64,000 nt of DNA from Phialophora verrucosa (taxonomy: Eukaryota; Ascomycota; Eurotiomycetes; Chaetothyriales; Herpotrichiellaceae), in NCBI GenBank assembly GCA_002099365.1, contig MSED01000002.1, forward strand, positions 3,100,001-3,164,000. Reading direction: 5' to 3'. Position 1 is the first letter of the stretch, and each line of letters opens with the position of its first letter. Made by a program: the position numbers and the translations under genes. Of this stretch, positions 41,245 through 52,580 are shown piece by piece. The notes beneath the pieces are model-generated. The model saw nothing but the letters and a program-made list of their open reading frames with translations. It was not told the DNA's origin and searched no databases.

Positions 41245-41793
41245 TCAAACATGAGCATGGCCACACCGGCAAGAGTATTCAGAAAGGACGAAGAGAAAAG
41301 CCAGACAAGGAAGCCGAGAATGATACGTCAGTGGGCGGCTGCGAAACGACTTACAGGAGTGAGCGGCCTGAGTGACCTCCGTGACGAGATCCTGCGTCTC
41401 AAAACGTGGCACGGAGAAGCTATCCTGGTTGAGCATCACTCCGGACCTCGCTCTGTTTGAACGGCTTGCTAGTGCTCGAGCTACCATGCTAGAGCTTTCA
41501 TGACCAGCCAGAGTGGCATGGATGGCTGTCTCAATGACTGTCCTCAATTCGGCCGATTGCTTGCGCTTAGGGGTCTTCGAATTCACCTTTCCAGGTGCCA
41601 ACCACGTCAGTGGCTTCTGTTGGTCATAGCCTGGGCAGGGAATACCGGCTCGAACGCGTTTGTTGCAAACAGGCCGCTGCAGATCACAGACCAGAGGGCA
41701 TGAGAGGCATTCCCAGCAGCGGCGACCCTGGTGATGATTTGCCGTGACCCGAATGGTTGGTGTATGAGCTGTTACTCCGATGTTGCTGCTCAT
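41245..41793 (-). pseudogene. Degenerate Zn(II)2Cys6 transcription factor, N-terminal part
   Basis: A frame of 182 codons from a true ATG at 41793. It keeps the spacing of a fungal binuclear zinc cluster (CWECLSCPLVCDLQRPVC, then NKRVRAGIPCPGYDQQ) but the fifth cysteine is Arg. CGC would be one transition from TGC. The basic residues normally following the second Cys are replaced by LSCPLV. Both changes should abolish zinc binding and DNA contact. The familiar PGY-x(5)-LTW segment and the Lys-rich linker remain. The frame then stops without a regulatory domain, although weak remnants continue downstream to about 40.9 kb. I read it as a decayed regulator gene rather than a functional protein. 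Confidence 0.6.
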
Positions 41794-42606
41794 GTTGGAT
41801 CAGGCTTCGCACGGCTGGTCTGGCAGATGTTGAAATTAATCGCAGATCGCGCGGGGGGTGCCAACAGCAACCCCTCGTCGATACCGAAGTACAGACATTC
41901 GTCCTGTAATGTGTGCCTGGGCGTTTGGCAAGTGGAGGAGATCGGGAACCAGCCGATTAAAAGACGAATGAGGAAAGATATCAACAGCCAGCTTTGCCCG
42001 GCATGATTGCTGTCGTCGGCCCGGAGAGTATGCGCCAAAACGCCGGTGTACCTGCGTCGTAGACCATCCTAACCCTTTTCTATACAGTTCAACGAGGCGC
42101 CGGGCTATGCCTTGCCGGTGCAGATTGGACGGTACGAGGTTGTTTGGCTATCGTCTCTCCACTTGACAATGTTGTGCGCGTATGGAAATGCCGCTAAACG
42201 TCTTGGCCAGGCTACGATCCTATCTAGGGAAAGTGCGCTCCAAGCTGTCTAGCTACTTTCAGGTGACGTGTGGGGGCCTAGCAAATCCTCCCGGGCGGAC
42301 ATGACGGTCGATATACGCCTCAACAGATACGAATGGCCGAAACCCGGTCCTGTCAATCAAAGTTGGACAACGCTGGCTATTACTATTCATGATACTTGGA
42401 TTTTCGTCTGCGAAAATCAATTGTGTGATGTCACCGAACTGCAAGCGACACTCTCTTGCAGGTGGCCTTGCCCCAGCTAGACGGAGTATATCTAGTGCTT
42501 CGTGCTCCCTTCTTGTGAAAATGATCCAAACGAGAGGGAAACGGCTCATCCAGTCTGACTGCAAAGCTCGACTCATTATTTGAGGGAGACGAATCCGCGA
42601 GATACC
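41794..42606. other. Intergenic, nothing recognised
   Basis: Divergent interval between the transcription-factor relic and the TAP-type hydrolase. No gene, repeat or RNA seen. Confidence 0.35.
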
Positions 42607-44374
42607 ATGATGAACTTGACATTATCTATCCCCTTGACATTCCTCCTGGCGTTGCGTATTCACGCCGCCCCTTCCCCTGCACCCAAAGCCTCAACAGCCA
42701 ATGTCACCACGGTCAAATGGATCACATGCCCCGAGGGGACCCCAAGCGTCGTCGAGTGCGGCCAAATCCAGGTGCCACTCGATCACGCCAAGCCCCATGG
42801 CGATACGATCCTACTTGTCTTCACCAGACTGCGGTCGACGAGCAACAGCAGTACCGCTCCTGGTCTCTACGTGTAAGTCCGGTTACTCCACCACGTCTGA
42901 ACACACTCGGACTTCTGGATGCAGATGCCACTATTCCTTCGAGGCCACGTTTTGTGTGAGAGAATGGAAAGCTGATTATTCGTGAATGCTAGCGAGGAAG
43001 GTGGACCTGGAGAACCAAACACCATTCTTCCAGTCCAGGCGGCCATGACGATCGCAACGGGTCAAGGCATGCCCAATCCATTCACCGAGCTCCTTTCAGT
43101 TTACGACTTGATAGGCCTCGATATGAGAGGCACTGGAGCGAGTGCACCTGTCAAGTGTGATCCTCATGCTCTCGATTCTCTCACATGGCCTGCTTTCCAC
43201 GAGTCGGACAAAAGCATCTACAAAGATATGATTTCTCGTGCTCGAGCTTTTGGAGAGAGCTGCGTCAACATGACTGGTCCCCTGATAGTGAGTCCCCATG
43301 CTTTCGAGAGGCTGTACTACTTCGAGGGGAGAGGTCATCACTTTAGGCTCAGTCATCTTCCGCTAAGCTGATGGATGTGCGCAGTATCACATGGGCACCG
43401 ATCAAGCCATACAGGATCTGGACTTGCTCAGGCAAGCTCTGCACCACGACAAGCTGAACTACCTTGGTTGGTCCTACGGGACACAATTCGGAACCGAATA
43501 CGCCGAGAAATTTCCCGACAAAGTTGGCCGAATGGTACTGGATGGGGTGTATGATCGCCATCTCTCACTGGAAACCTATCTTTCCACCGCCGCGGTGGGC
43601 TCGGAGAGTACGCTGGACGACTTTTTCCGCTGGTGCAATACGACCACGGATTGTGCACTGTACGGGAGAGACCAAGCTGCGATCTGGGATGCCGTCGCTG
43701 CAGCGACTGACGCAGGAACCTTGCGTGCACAGAGCTGCGCTGGCGTTCCATGCGCGAATAATGGTATCGTTACGCCTTGGCTATTCCGTGGGCTCTTGTA
43801 TTCGTTGCTGCACGATTACGATGCGCCTAGTCGGGTGCATAGCTGGTACCGGTATGCTGAGGGCCTGGAGGCAGCTTTCGACAACGGCAATGGATCTTAC
43901 TTCGCCTCGGCACCTACGACGGCGAACAGCTCGTCCCTCGACGTTTCGATCTACCCACAAGCCATCATCTCCTGTTCGGATCGAGCCAACAGGCAATTTA
44001 CGTTCGACGACTTTCGCAACTTTTATACTCTGGCGCCTGTTTGGGCGCCACACACACTCGGCTATAGCTTCGCACAGCAAACCGTCTCCATCTGCTCTGG
44101 CTGGCCTGTGGACTCCACGAACCCGCCTCATGATCTCGATCCACAACGAATGTCACAACTACCGCCTATCATGATGGTCAACTCCTTTTACGATCCGGCA
44201 ACAGTCTCTCCTTGGGGTCTTGACATGCGTAGCCAAGTTCCAACCGGATTCAGCATTTACAGAAATGGCGGCGGTCACACAAGCTGGGCTCTTTACGGAG
44301 ATACAACCGAGGCGATCAATGCGTTCTTGGTCAATGGGACCACCCCCGCTGACGGTACTGTTTACCAGACATGA
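42607..44374 (+). CDS. Secreted alpha/beta hydrolase with TAP-like C-terminal domain
   Basis: Exons 42607-42872, 42993-43287 and 43385-44374, all in phase, give 516 aa. The start is the first of two adjacent ATGs (MMNLTLSIPLTFLLALRIHA is a clear signal peptide). The order of motifs is that of the fungal/actinobacterial tripeptidyl-aminopeptidase-like hydrolases (S33 group): CGQIQVPLDH, the oxyanion segment EEGGPGEPN, DLIGLDMRGTGASAPVKC, Ser217 in YLGWSYGTQFGTEYAEKFP, then the TAP C-terminal domain (PPIMMVNSFYDPATVSPWG, carrying the acid) and NGGGHTSWALYG with the His. Six or more cysteines and many N-glycosylation sites suit a secreted enzyme. It probably cleaves short peptides or esters outside the cell. 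Confidence 0.9.
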
Positions 44375-45115
44375 TTGTGAAGGCAAGAGATGAAATGTTC
44401 AGGCTCAGCGCAAAGCAGTTGGATGTTCTCACGGCGTGAGTGTCCAGGTACTAGAATAGTCCATACCGTAGCTGAGAGGCATCCCTCGGACACAATATGA
44501 TTCAGTACATGCTCATCCCACAACCAACGCGAGGTGATAGAACCTGATGGGTCAGTAGAGGTATATGAAACGCTTGGAGACGGACGAAATTTGTCTTGCG
44601 TCGGCGTTAATCTTCTCTCAGCTTCTACCTTCTTCATTGCGGATAATGTGACCATGGACCTCTGCCGAAGCCACTGCTCTCAAAAAAGCAAGTTCACCAG
44701 CCGACTCCGGTCAGACCTGGCATCTTGGTCGAGCTACCGATACTGTCTGAGACCCTCGCCCCCAAGTGAAGTGTCGGACTCATTCGTGCAATTGGGGTGA
44801 CGAGGGGGATCCGTGTCGGGGAGTAGTTAGCTGCTTGTACATGACACTGAGTATCGTCAAGTTTGTCAACAATGACAGTCTGACAAACGTACAGCGAAGG
44901 AGAATTATGCGGACTTGACGAAAGAGAACGTGTGGGAGGTGATGATGAAGTGGTCTTAATGAGAACCAACTTTTGGGACTTATAATCACTTTACTAGCAA
45001 GACCTTACATCACGAAACACAATAGTACGACCGTTCTTCAGTAGATTGCGAAGGGTTCATCATTCGTAACTCAAGCACTGGTCTCGTTCGCCTCGAACAA
45101 GGGCAGATGAAGGTG
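44375..45115. other. Convergent 3' flanks
   Basis: About 740 bp between the ends of the TAP-type hydrolase (+) and the NACHT-ankyrin gene (-). No recognisable feature. Confidence 0.35.
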
Positions 45116-48100
45116 CTAATCCGGCCCATCTGAGGAAGTGCTGGCAGATTGTGTTGTTGGGACGCGTGGCGGTGCCAGCAGTTTCTGGATTCTCGCGTAT
45201 TGAACCATTCTCGAAGGATATTCCCGTGAATCCTTATTTCCTTTTCCATTCTCGAACGCCACCTGTCCCTCTCTGGCCCTCATGAGTGGCGTCTGGCCGA
45301 ATTCGTCCTTCGAGTCGACACTTGCACCGTTCTCAAGTAGTAACTCGACCACCCCCAGCATCCCGTCGCCGGCAGCGTGCGACAATGGTGTCCGGCCGAG
45401 CTTGTCCATTGATTCGATATCGACTCTGTCGGAAGCGAGCAGCAACTCGGCAACGCGCCCGAAACGAGCATGGGATAGTGGCGTTCGACCCTCGATATCC
45501 TTCGAGTCGGGGTCGACTTTGCCGCTGCCCATCAAAAGCTCCGCTATTCGTCGGCCACGCTCAGAGGCATACGACAGGAATGTCCGGCCTTTATTATCCT
45601 TTGAGCCTGGGTTGACTTGCCTTGCGACAATCAGTAGCTTCATCATGACCGAACCCTCCACCGGCAATGATCCGGCAGCGTAGGATAATGGTGTCCGCCC
45701 ACCGTGGTCCCTCGAATCAGCGTCGACTTTCCCAGACGCAAGCAGAACCACCACGACATCTAAGTCTCCGTCTTGGGCCGCATATGACAACGGGGTGCGG
45801 CCAACTCCATCTTTCGTGTTGGCATCAACTTTCTCTGAGGCAAGGAGGAGCGTAACAACAGCCTCGTGCCCACCCTTCGTCGCCAGTGAGAATGCGTTGT
45901 CACCGGAGGCGTCTTTTGCGTTAGGGTCGGCTCCTCTGTCAAGTAACATCTTGACTACTCCTTCATGTCCATTCTTCACAGCCAGTAAGAGTGCGTTGGC
46001 GTCGGGGTCGCCGCCTCTCTCAAGCAATAGTCCAAACACCCCTTCGTGTCCATTCTTCACAGACAGGAACAGTGCGTTGTCACCGGAGACATCTTTTGCG
46101 TTAGGGTCGGCTCCTCTCTCAAGTAACAACCTGGCCACCGCTTCGTGTCCAGTTTTCGCGGCCCACAGCAGCGGAAGTTGCGTTAGATCACCATCATCTT
46201 TGAAGTTCAGCTGAGCACCACTATCCCGCAACAACTTCACTACTGTATCATCATTTCTCTCAGCCGCCCGCCACAGCGGGCTGACCTGTCTTCGAGCAAT
46301 CTTTCGATAAGTTTTGCGTTTGGATGTCACGTCGAAGACATAATAGCTCGCCTCCCATTCGCGATGGGGATCAAGACTTGGGGTTCGGTAGAGAGGATAC
46401 AGGTAATTCAGAGTGGCCCCATTGTCCAGCAGCAATTTGATGATTGTCTCAGACCCTTTCTCGATTGCCGCAGCGAGCGCTGTACCACCATCAGCGTTTC
46501 TTATCTCGGCATCCGCGCCGCGCTGAAGTAGCAATGAGACCACTGCGTCACGCCGTTCCCAGATCGCCCAATGCAGGACTGTTGTGCCTCTATTGTCCCA
46601 AGCGTTAACGTCAGCCTTGCCGTCGAGCAATAGTTTCGTGACCACCTCATGTCCGTTCCTAGCGGCCCAAGCTAAAGGGGTCAGACCAAGCTCGTCTTTG
46701 GCCTCCAGGTTAGAGTTCTTTGCGAGCAGTAACTTTACCACCGCCTCGTGTCCGTTCATAGCTGCCCATGCCAGTGGCGTTAATTTGGATCTGTCTTTTG
46801 ACTCAAGATCAACATCGTTTTCCAGGAGGAGCTTCACTACCGGCTCGTTCCCGTTTCGTGCGGCCCACGACAACGGTGTCCCATAATCTGAGTTGTTTCC
46901 CACGTCTGGGTCGACATTTTTCCCAAGTAGGAACTTCACCACTGACGCATGCTCGTTTCTTGCCGCGTACCACAACGGTGTTCGCCCATGTGCGTCCATG
47001 ATATTCGGATCATGCCCTCTCGCAAGAAGCATTACCGCCGCCCCATGAAGGCCGAAGAGCCCTGCAAGGTATAGAGCTATCATTTGCCTCGGGATCATTG
47101 AAGATCTCCTGAACCGACCCCCGACGGCCATCAGCGCTTGGCTCCACGCCTCTCGCATTCCCTCGCGTTCGAGGAAGTCAACTACCTTCAGGGGATCCCA
47201 GCCCAGGGCCAAAGCCTCACAAGCATGATGTCCCCAATTTTCAGCTGCATATCTGTAGAGCTTGTTTTCCTTCAATCTATTATTGGCCTCGGCATATGAG
47301 AGGCAGAGGTCGCTCTCGAAAGCAGAGAACGACAGATAGGTGATGCAAATTTGTGTAATATCGATTTGCGCATTCTTGAACCAAATATTTTGGGTCTGTT
47401 GAAAGTATTCCTGGGTCGTATAATGGACCAGTCGGACAATGTTGCTCTCTGCATCGACCGCAATCAAAGGGGCGCACGCCCTGGTTATGTGATCAATGGT
47501 TGGGATGTTGTTCTTATCCAGCGCAGATTTCCCGATCTCAACAGCAAGGGCGTCCTGGAGTTCCGGTGCGGTCAATTGCCTCCTGGCATTAACGACCCAC
47601 GAAAGGGCCAGCAGAGCGTCTCGGGGCAGGTCGCCTTTCTGGAGTTGAATTCGTTCCATGGCTTTTGTGTATGCTTCCTCTAGTGCACTGGACCCATCTG
47701 GTGACACGGCGGAGGCCTTGCGCAGACTGTTCAGTGCCGCCCGAACGGCTGTTGGTGATCTCTTGCCAACCAGTGAATCAATGTAGAGTTGTGCGAGGAG
47801 AAACCTAAGGAATTTAGCTCGCTACGGTGCCCAAAATCAACAATGTCTAACACTTACATCCCTTCGATTGCCAACTCTATCTCGGTCTTGATCTCATCTT
47901 GGAGATCCATGTCACTATGCACGAAATCTGGCAGCTCACTCATTCGCGTATCGAGGAAGCGAAAGATATCTTCACGGCTAGGGCGAACTTCTTTCAACAG
48001 GCAACCTTCAAATCTCTTGCTGATGCTTGGAATGAACCTTGAAGTTGCGAGAATGTTTAGTCCGAGCTTACCCTGTACGCTGAATAGGTGATCCAACAAT

Positions 48101-48663
48101 TTCGTGCGGCTGCCATCGGTGTCATCGCATTCGTCGAGTGCGTCGACAACAATGAAGATCCTTGAATAGGACATTCCAACCGATTGGAGAGTTTCTGACA
48201 GTTCCTCGTGTAAGGGGCGCGTGCTTCTTCCTCCATGTCGATCGTACAACGCTTGCACACTGCTCGAGAATGGTTTCTGGCTCTGAGCCAGCTGCTTTGT
48301 TACACTCGCCAGTAGATATTCCGCCTTTTGATCTTGTTGCCGCTGAAAGTTGCAATAGATGTACGCAATGCCAACTGCGGTGTCATCTTTGAATCTGCTG
48401 ACCAGGTCATGAACAAGAATAGATGTTTGCATCGTCTTCCCGGCCCCTGGAATCCCTGGGCAGAACAATGTCTGTTTTCTTGTTGCCAGCCAAGCCTGAT
48501 ATTCTGTCGACTGTAATAGCCACTGGCCAGTCCCCGGCTTACATCTGGAGATATAGTCATGCTGCAGAGGAGCAAAATCGATATGAGTGAGCCAGTTGAG
48601 GGTGGTCTTTTGTTTCGCAAGTTCTTGGTCTACCGCGCGGATCAGCGTAGGCTCGACTTCTAG
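45116..48663 (-). CDS. NACHT-ankyrin part of an NLR-type receptor, downstream of a UGA-CUA-G stop
   Basis: Coding segments 48663-47858 and 47804-45116. This continues the PNP reading frame (48664-49896) after one in-frame TGA and has no ATG of its own before the P-loop. Just after the stop comes LNWLTHIDFAPLQHDYISRC and KPGTGQWLLQSTEYQAWLA, the usual lead-in of fungal NACHT proteins. The NTPase has Walker A GIPGAGKT and Walker B IFIVVDALDECD. The intron falls inside the conserved GMFLLAQLYIDSL. A winged-helix-like region (DLPRDALLALSWVVNARRQL) follows, then about 18 ankyrin repeats, the central ones very similar to each other (DPNAKD-SGDNA). One repeat (GGDPDANALLLAVKNG) is shortened. Fungal NLRs sense non-self and trigger cell death. 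If the stop is absolute, this part is not translated. Confidence 0.88.
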
Positions 48664-48668
48664 TCAAG
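48659..48668 (-). promoter_or_regulatory. In-frame UGA CUA G stop codon, candidate translational readthrough site
   Basis: After splicing of the PNP exon to the next (intron 48765-48824), the frame runs 32 codons and reaches ACT-TGA-CTA-GAA (TGA at 48666-48664). The downstream frame is open and encodes the NACHT lead-in. UGA followed by CUA(G) is the established high-readthrough context in animals and fungi, where it makes C-terminally extended proteins such as peroxisomal isoforms of glycolytic enzymes. A simple nonsense mutation of CGA (Arg) is the alternative. Confidence 0.6.
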
Positions 48669-49896
48669 TCGCAGTCGCACCTTCAAGAAGATCGCCTAGA
48701 TCGTTCCGCGTTTGCATGAATCCGTCTTCAACCATTTCGTACACACGTTTTAGGCCTCGCTTGACTGCCCAAGTATGTTTTTCAGCATTTCTATGCATGT
48801 CTTTCCAAGACAAGTGTCACTCACCATCATTGAGGACGTCCTTGACCGGGCGCTCCGCTTCGACATCACTTGCCTGTACAAAGGATAGAAGCTCTTTGGC
48901 GAACGCCGCGGCTACAGCCGCTGCGTGTTCCTGCCATGCCTTATTCTTGTGTGAGTCGGCGTAGTCACATATGCCCCGAATTACCAAGCAAGGGAAGTTG
49001 TTCATCAACCCAGCCGCCTCCATCTCAATGCAGAGAACATTGCCCCCAAGATCATTGTTGAGCTTGTCCCGAAAAGCAGCATCCTTGATGACCTGGTTGC
49101 CGGACGCGACTAGGCCGTAATGCACACGCATGCCTCGGCGCTTTCTCCTCACAATCTTGGTCTTGTCACAAAGTCGACAACTCTCCTCTTCATCATCGTC
49201 ACTGCCGTCACTGCCATAATCGTTCTCCCCTTCCTCCTCTTCGTCATTGCCATTGTTGTCATCTACGCGAGCATGGCCCCCAACACCCGCTTCATTGACA
49301 TGATCATAATCTGCTCTGAACAACACATCCTGCATCGAATCGGACTTCATATACTTCTTGGCCGCTCTGGGGTACTTATGCTTCAGCTCTTCAAGGTATT
49401 CAGGGATTTTTGAACCCGACAGATCATGCTCCGTCTCCAGCTTGCCCAAGGCCGACAATAGAACATTGGGCGGATTGTTCAGTGCCCCGATTCTTTCGAA
49501 CTTGCCGCCTGATTTCGCCTTGCCCATGTCCCACTGGACCACGCCCGGAAACTGACCTCCGGGTGTGCTAACCACGACATCACCTAGCCGCACTTTGGGT
49601 GGGATACCACCTCCAATTCCAACCATCAGTCCCACCTTGATGGATGGGAAAGTGCTAACCATGAGCGTCGCGACATTCGCGGCCGAATTTGTGCCGTATT
49701 TGCCTTTTGGCAGACACGCTATGACGACGTTGTGTTGGCCTATAGAACCTAGGGTGTATGTGTTGCTGTCATGTGGCGGCTTGGGCAAGTTTCCATGTCT
49801 CTTGTCTAACATGGCCGTCGCCGCAGTCTGCTCCTTCGGCAGAGCACACACCCATCCTACGGTATAGTCGCCATGAGTCTTGGTCTCGGCAGCCAT
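48664..49896 (-). CDS. PNP/UDP phosphorylase-domain N-terminal module of the NLR-type receptor
   Basis: Exons 49896-48825 and 48764-48664 give 390 aa ending at the TGA. The ATG at 49896 opens MAAETKTHGDYTVGWVCALP, the standard start of fungal PNP_UDP-type NLRs. Nucleoside-phosphorylase landmarks follow: NVVIACLPKGKYGTNSAA, GLMVGIGGGIPPKVRLGDVV, the substrate-side CIEMEAAGLMNNFPCLVIRG and ICDYADSHKNKAWQEHAA. The domain is interrupted by a highly acidic insertion (NGNDEEEEGENDYGSDGSDD) beside a CxxC and a basic patch (KIVRRKRRGMRVHYG). In fungal and bacterial defence proteins this domain is an effector acting on nucleosides or nucleotides, or a sensor module. The 30 residues after the intron (KRGLKRVYEMVEDGF) are the normal linker toward NACHT. 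Confidence 0.9.
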
Positions 49897-51183
49897 CTGC
49901 GAAGATGGTCAAGACTGTCAGGCTGTGTGTCTCGGGAGACAATGTTGGAGCCTGGGGTCAGGTCAAATGGTTTCAAGAGGGACGATATGTTTCGATCGCA
50001 ACAGTTGTCCGGAAACGGACAGCTACAACAGGATCAAATAACAAATAACCCACATCACAGTGCTCTTCTTGTGAAAAATGCACTGGAAAGTGGAGAGAGA
50101 GGAGCGATGGGCCTAGGTAGAGCCTCATGGCGGGGGCACCCTGCTAAAGATAAGTTGACCACCGTCTAAGCCGCAACTATTATCAGCCTATCAGGCCTTG
50201 CCACATTCCTCATTAGGGTCTGAAAGGCGCCCGGGCGGTCTTCAGCACCTGCGTTTTTCGCCGAGACTGGGGTGCTCTGTCGTTTTCAGACTTTCTCGGC
50301 TCAGTCCAGGGCGCAACACGCAGGAACACGTGCTGCGGGGAGGTGATGAAGATGTGCGTGTCCACATCATTGAGGCTGATATAGCGGAATAGTGATGAAA
50401 ATGCGGTGTGTCGTGAACCCATTGCTCGAACTGAGCCTCTGGGCTGTGCCAATGATGCACAAATGATTCCCTTGGGAGAAAGTGCAGTGCCCGTCCTAGG
50501 GGTGCGAGGGGTCTTTTGTCGGTGGCAGGTGTCTTAAGGTCGGGATCGGAAAGTCGATCAAGTTGAGTCTGGCCATTGCTCTCTGAGGGTCACAGCCTGG
50601 AGTAGGGAAAAACAGATACAGTACACCGCATGGAAGAATTGAATCGGGTTTACGAAGTACAAGTCCTTGTACAGTACGCGACGATTTTGGTTTGCCGGGG
50701 GGCTAAATGTTGGTTTGTGGCTCGTGCATTACGTTACAGTACCGTACTGTATTTAACGCGTCGCCAATGAGCTGCAGTGGCTGCCAAGCAACAATGGGCC
50801 ACGTCTCGCAACCTGCTTGTTTTCAAGATAACGACGTATTGCTTGCTCTGCACAGCTTTCGCTTTCGACAGAGCAGAACTGGTAGCTTCCAGAAGATGAG
50901 GGGTGGGAATATCTGGCAACATTAGGAGTATTAACTTGATCGCAGACCGCTACCTTCCCCCACCAGATAATCGAGGAGCAACCAGTGGTCCAGAAGTAGA
51001 AACTGCCCGTTGTCAAAGTCGAGCACCATCCAAACCCCCTGGACGATTTCAGACTGAAATCACGGCGGAAGGAGCAAACGCGCTTGGTATGAGAATCCGT
51101 GACAGACTCCGAAAAGGGGGACCAGTTTTGCCATCGGATGAAAGGTTCAATCTCGTAGATGCGAGGTTGCCTTATAGTAGCTG
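49897..51183. other. Gene-free interval, 1.3 kb
   Basis: Promoter of the PNP gene plus the flank of the transposon insertion. Short palindromes containing GTAC occur near 50660-50750 (for example GTACAAGTCCTTGTAC). A 146-codon plus frame (50903-51343) runs into the transposon end and is not credible. Confidence 0.4.
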
Positions 51184-51192
51184 TTCATACAA
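51184..51192. repeat. Target-site duplication, left copy (9 bp)
   Basis: TTCATACAA, directly before the left terminal inverted repeat. It differs from the right copy only by T versus C. Confidence 0.75.
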
Positions 51193-51232
51193 GGCTGCCG
51201 TTAATCCGTGTCATCGGCGCGTGTATTCCGTA
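51193..51232 (+). repeat. Left terminal inverted repeat (40 bp)
   Basis: Begins GGCTGCCGTT and ends GTATTCCGTA. It is an exact reverse complement of 54656-54695. Confidence 0.9.
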
Positions 51233-52580
51233 CTCCGGATTATCGTTATTCCGTATAAATCCCCATTAGTCCGTGTAAATAAACCCACATTTTATGCAAC
51301 ACCCATTATTCCGTATAATAATCGACGCCACCACACACACTAACACAGCTTCATTAATCCGTATAACTAGCTACACAGCCATATAGACCCAGAACTACTC
51401 ATGTATACGGTAGGTGACGCGAGCAACGCGATACCGGGCTTATAAGGTAGGCTAAGTAAGACGCTTGATATTAGGAAGGATATATTACTCTTAACCCCTC
51501 TAGACTACTTATTTTCTCTCTATATACTTAGCTTTAGTGTACGCCGCCTATAGAATATCGTTCCTTATAAGATTAGTATTAGCTACCTTCGGGAGAAGTT
51601 ATAAATTACTAAAGTTAAACGTTAAGTAGCTAAGTTATACGACTCTTATATAGTCTACTATATTATAAATATCTCTAGTCGAAATAGTACTAAATCACTA
51701 TTACTATATAATCTTAAATAATCCTACTACCCTCTCTAAGAATAAGAATCGTCTTACGACCCCCTTTAAAGCGTCGGTTATTAATAATATACTCGAGGTG
51801 TTAAAGAATTTAATTAATTTAGTAAATTATTTAAACTTAAACTTTAATAGTATAGATAACTATATATCTTATATAAATATAAAACCCTTAACTATTCTAC
51901 CTCTACTTAACTATAATATATAAGGACTATATATCCGCTATTATATAGAAGATAAAGTAATTAATACCCTTAAGGAATTTGTAGAAGAATAAGGATTTAG
52001 GGTTAAACTGGCGAATTGACGGTATAATAAAGAAGGGTACTATATACGCTATATAAACTGTGTATAAAGCGGTTTAATATACTATACTAAAGTCTCTAAT
52101 TAATAGTGTATTCGGAGGTCTTCTACTATTATTACTAAAGTACTTTATAAATTCCGGGTTTATCTTAAGTAAGAAGGGGCCTATAAGCACTAGTATTGTT
52201 ATACCGTTATTAGAATATATATATACGGCCTAATAGAGTATATTATTAGCGTAAGACCTTTTATGTAGTATAGGTGTAATACGCGTAAGGCGGACCCCTA
52301 AATACTATAATATATTAATACGAATTAGGACTTAAATATTAAGCCCCGAAAGATATAGTTAACCTTATAGAGACTCTTCCCTAATATAGCTATTATTCTT
52401 TAAGATATACGAAATCAGCGCTAGAAGTATATAATAACTCTTAACGGTAGCTAACCTACTATTTAGGCTCTATTTAAGTTATTATCTAGCGAGTTTACAC
52501 GATATTATATAGTAGATAAATATAATTATTTAGTATATTTAGTTCTCTTCTATATTAAGGTACTTAACGTGCTAAAATAG

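Noticed and set aside
48640..48690. A 21-nt intron that would remove the in-frame TGA of the PNP-NACHT gene (GTGCGA...ACTAG).
   Set aside because: Its ends fit GT-AG, but 21 nt is far below the minimal intron length of filamentous fungi and leaves no room for a branch site.
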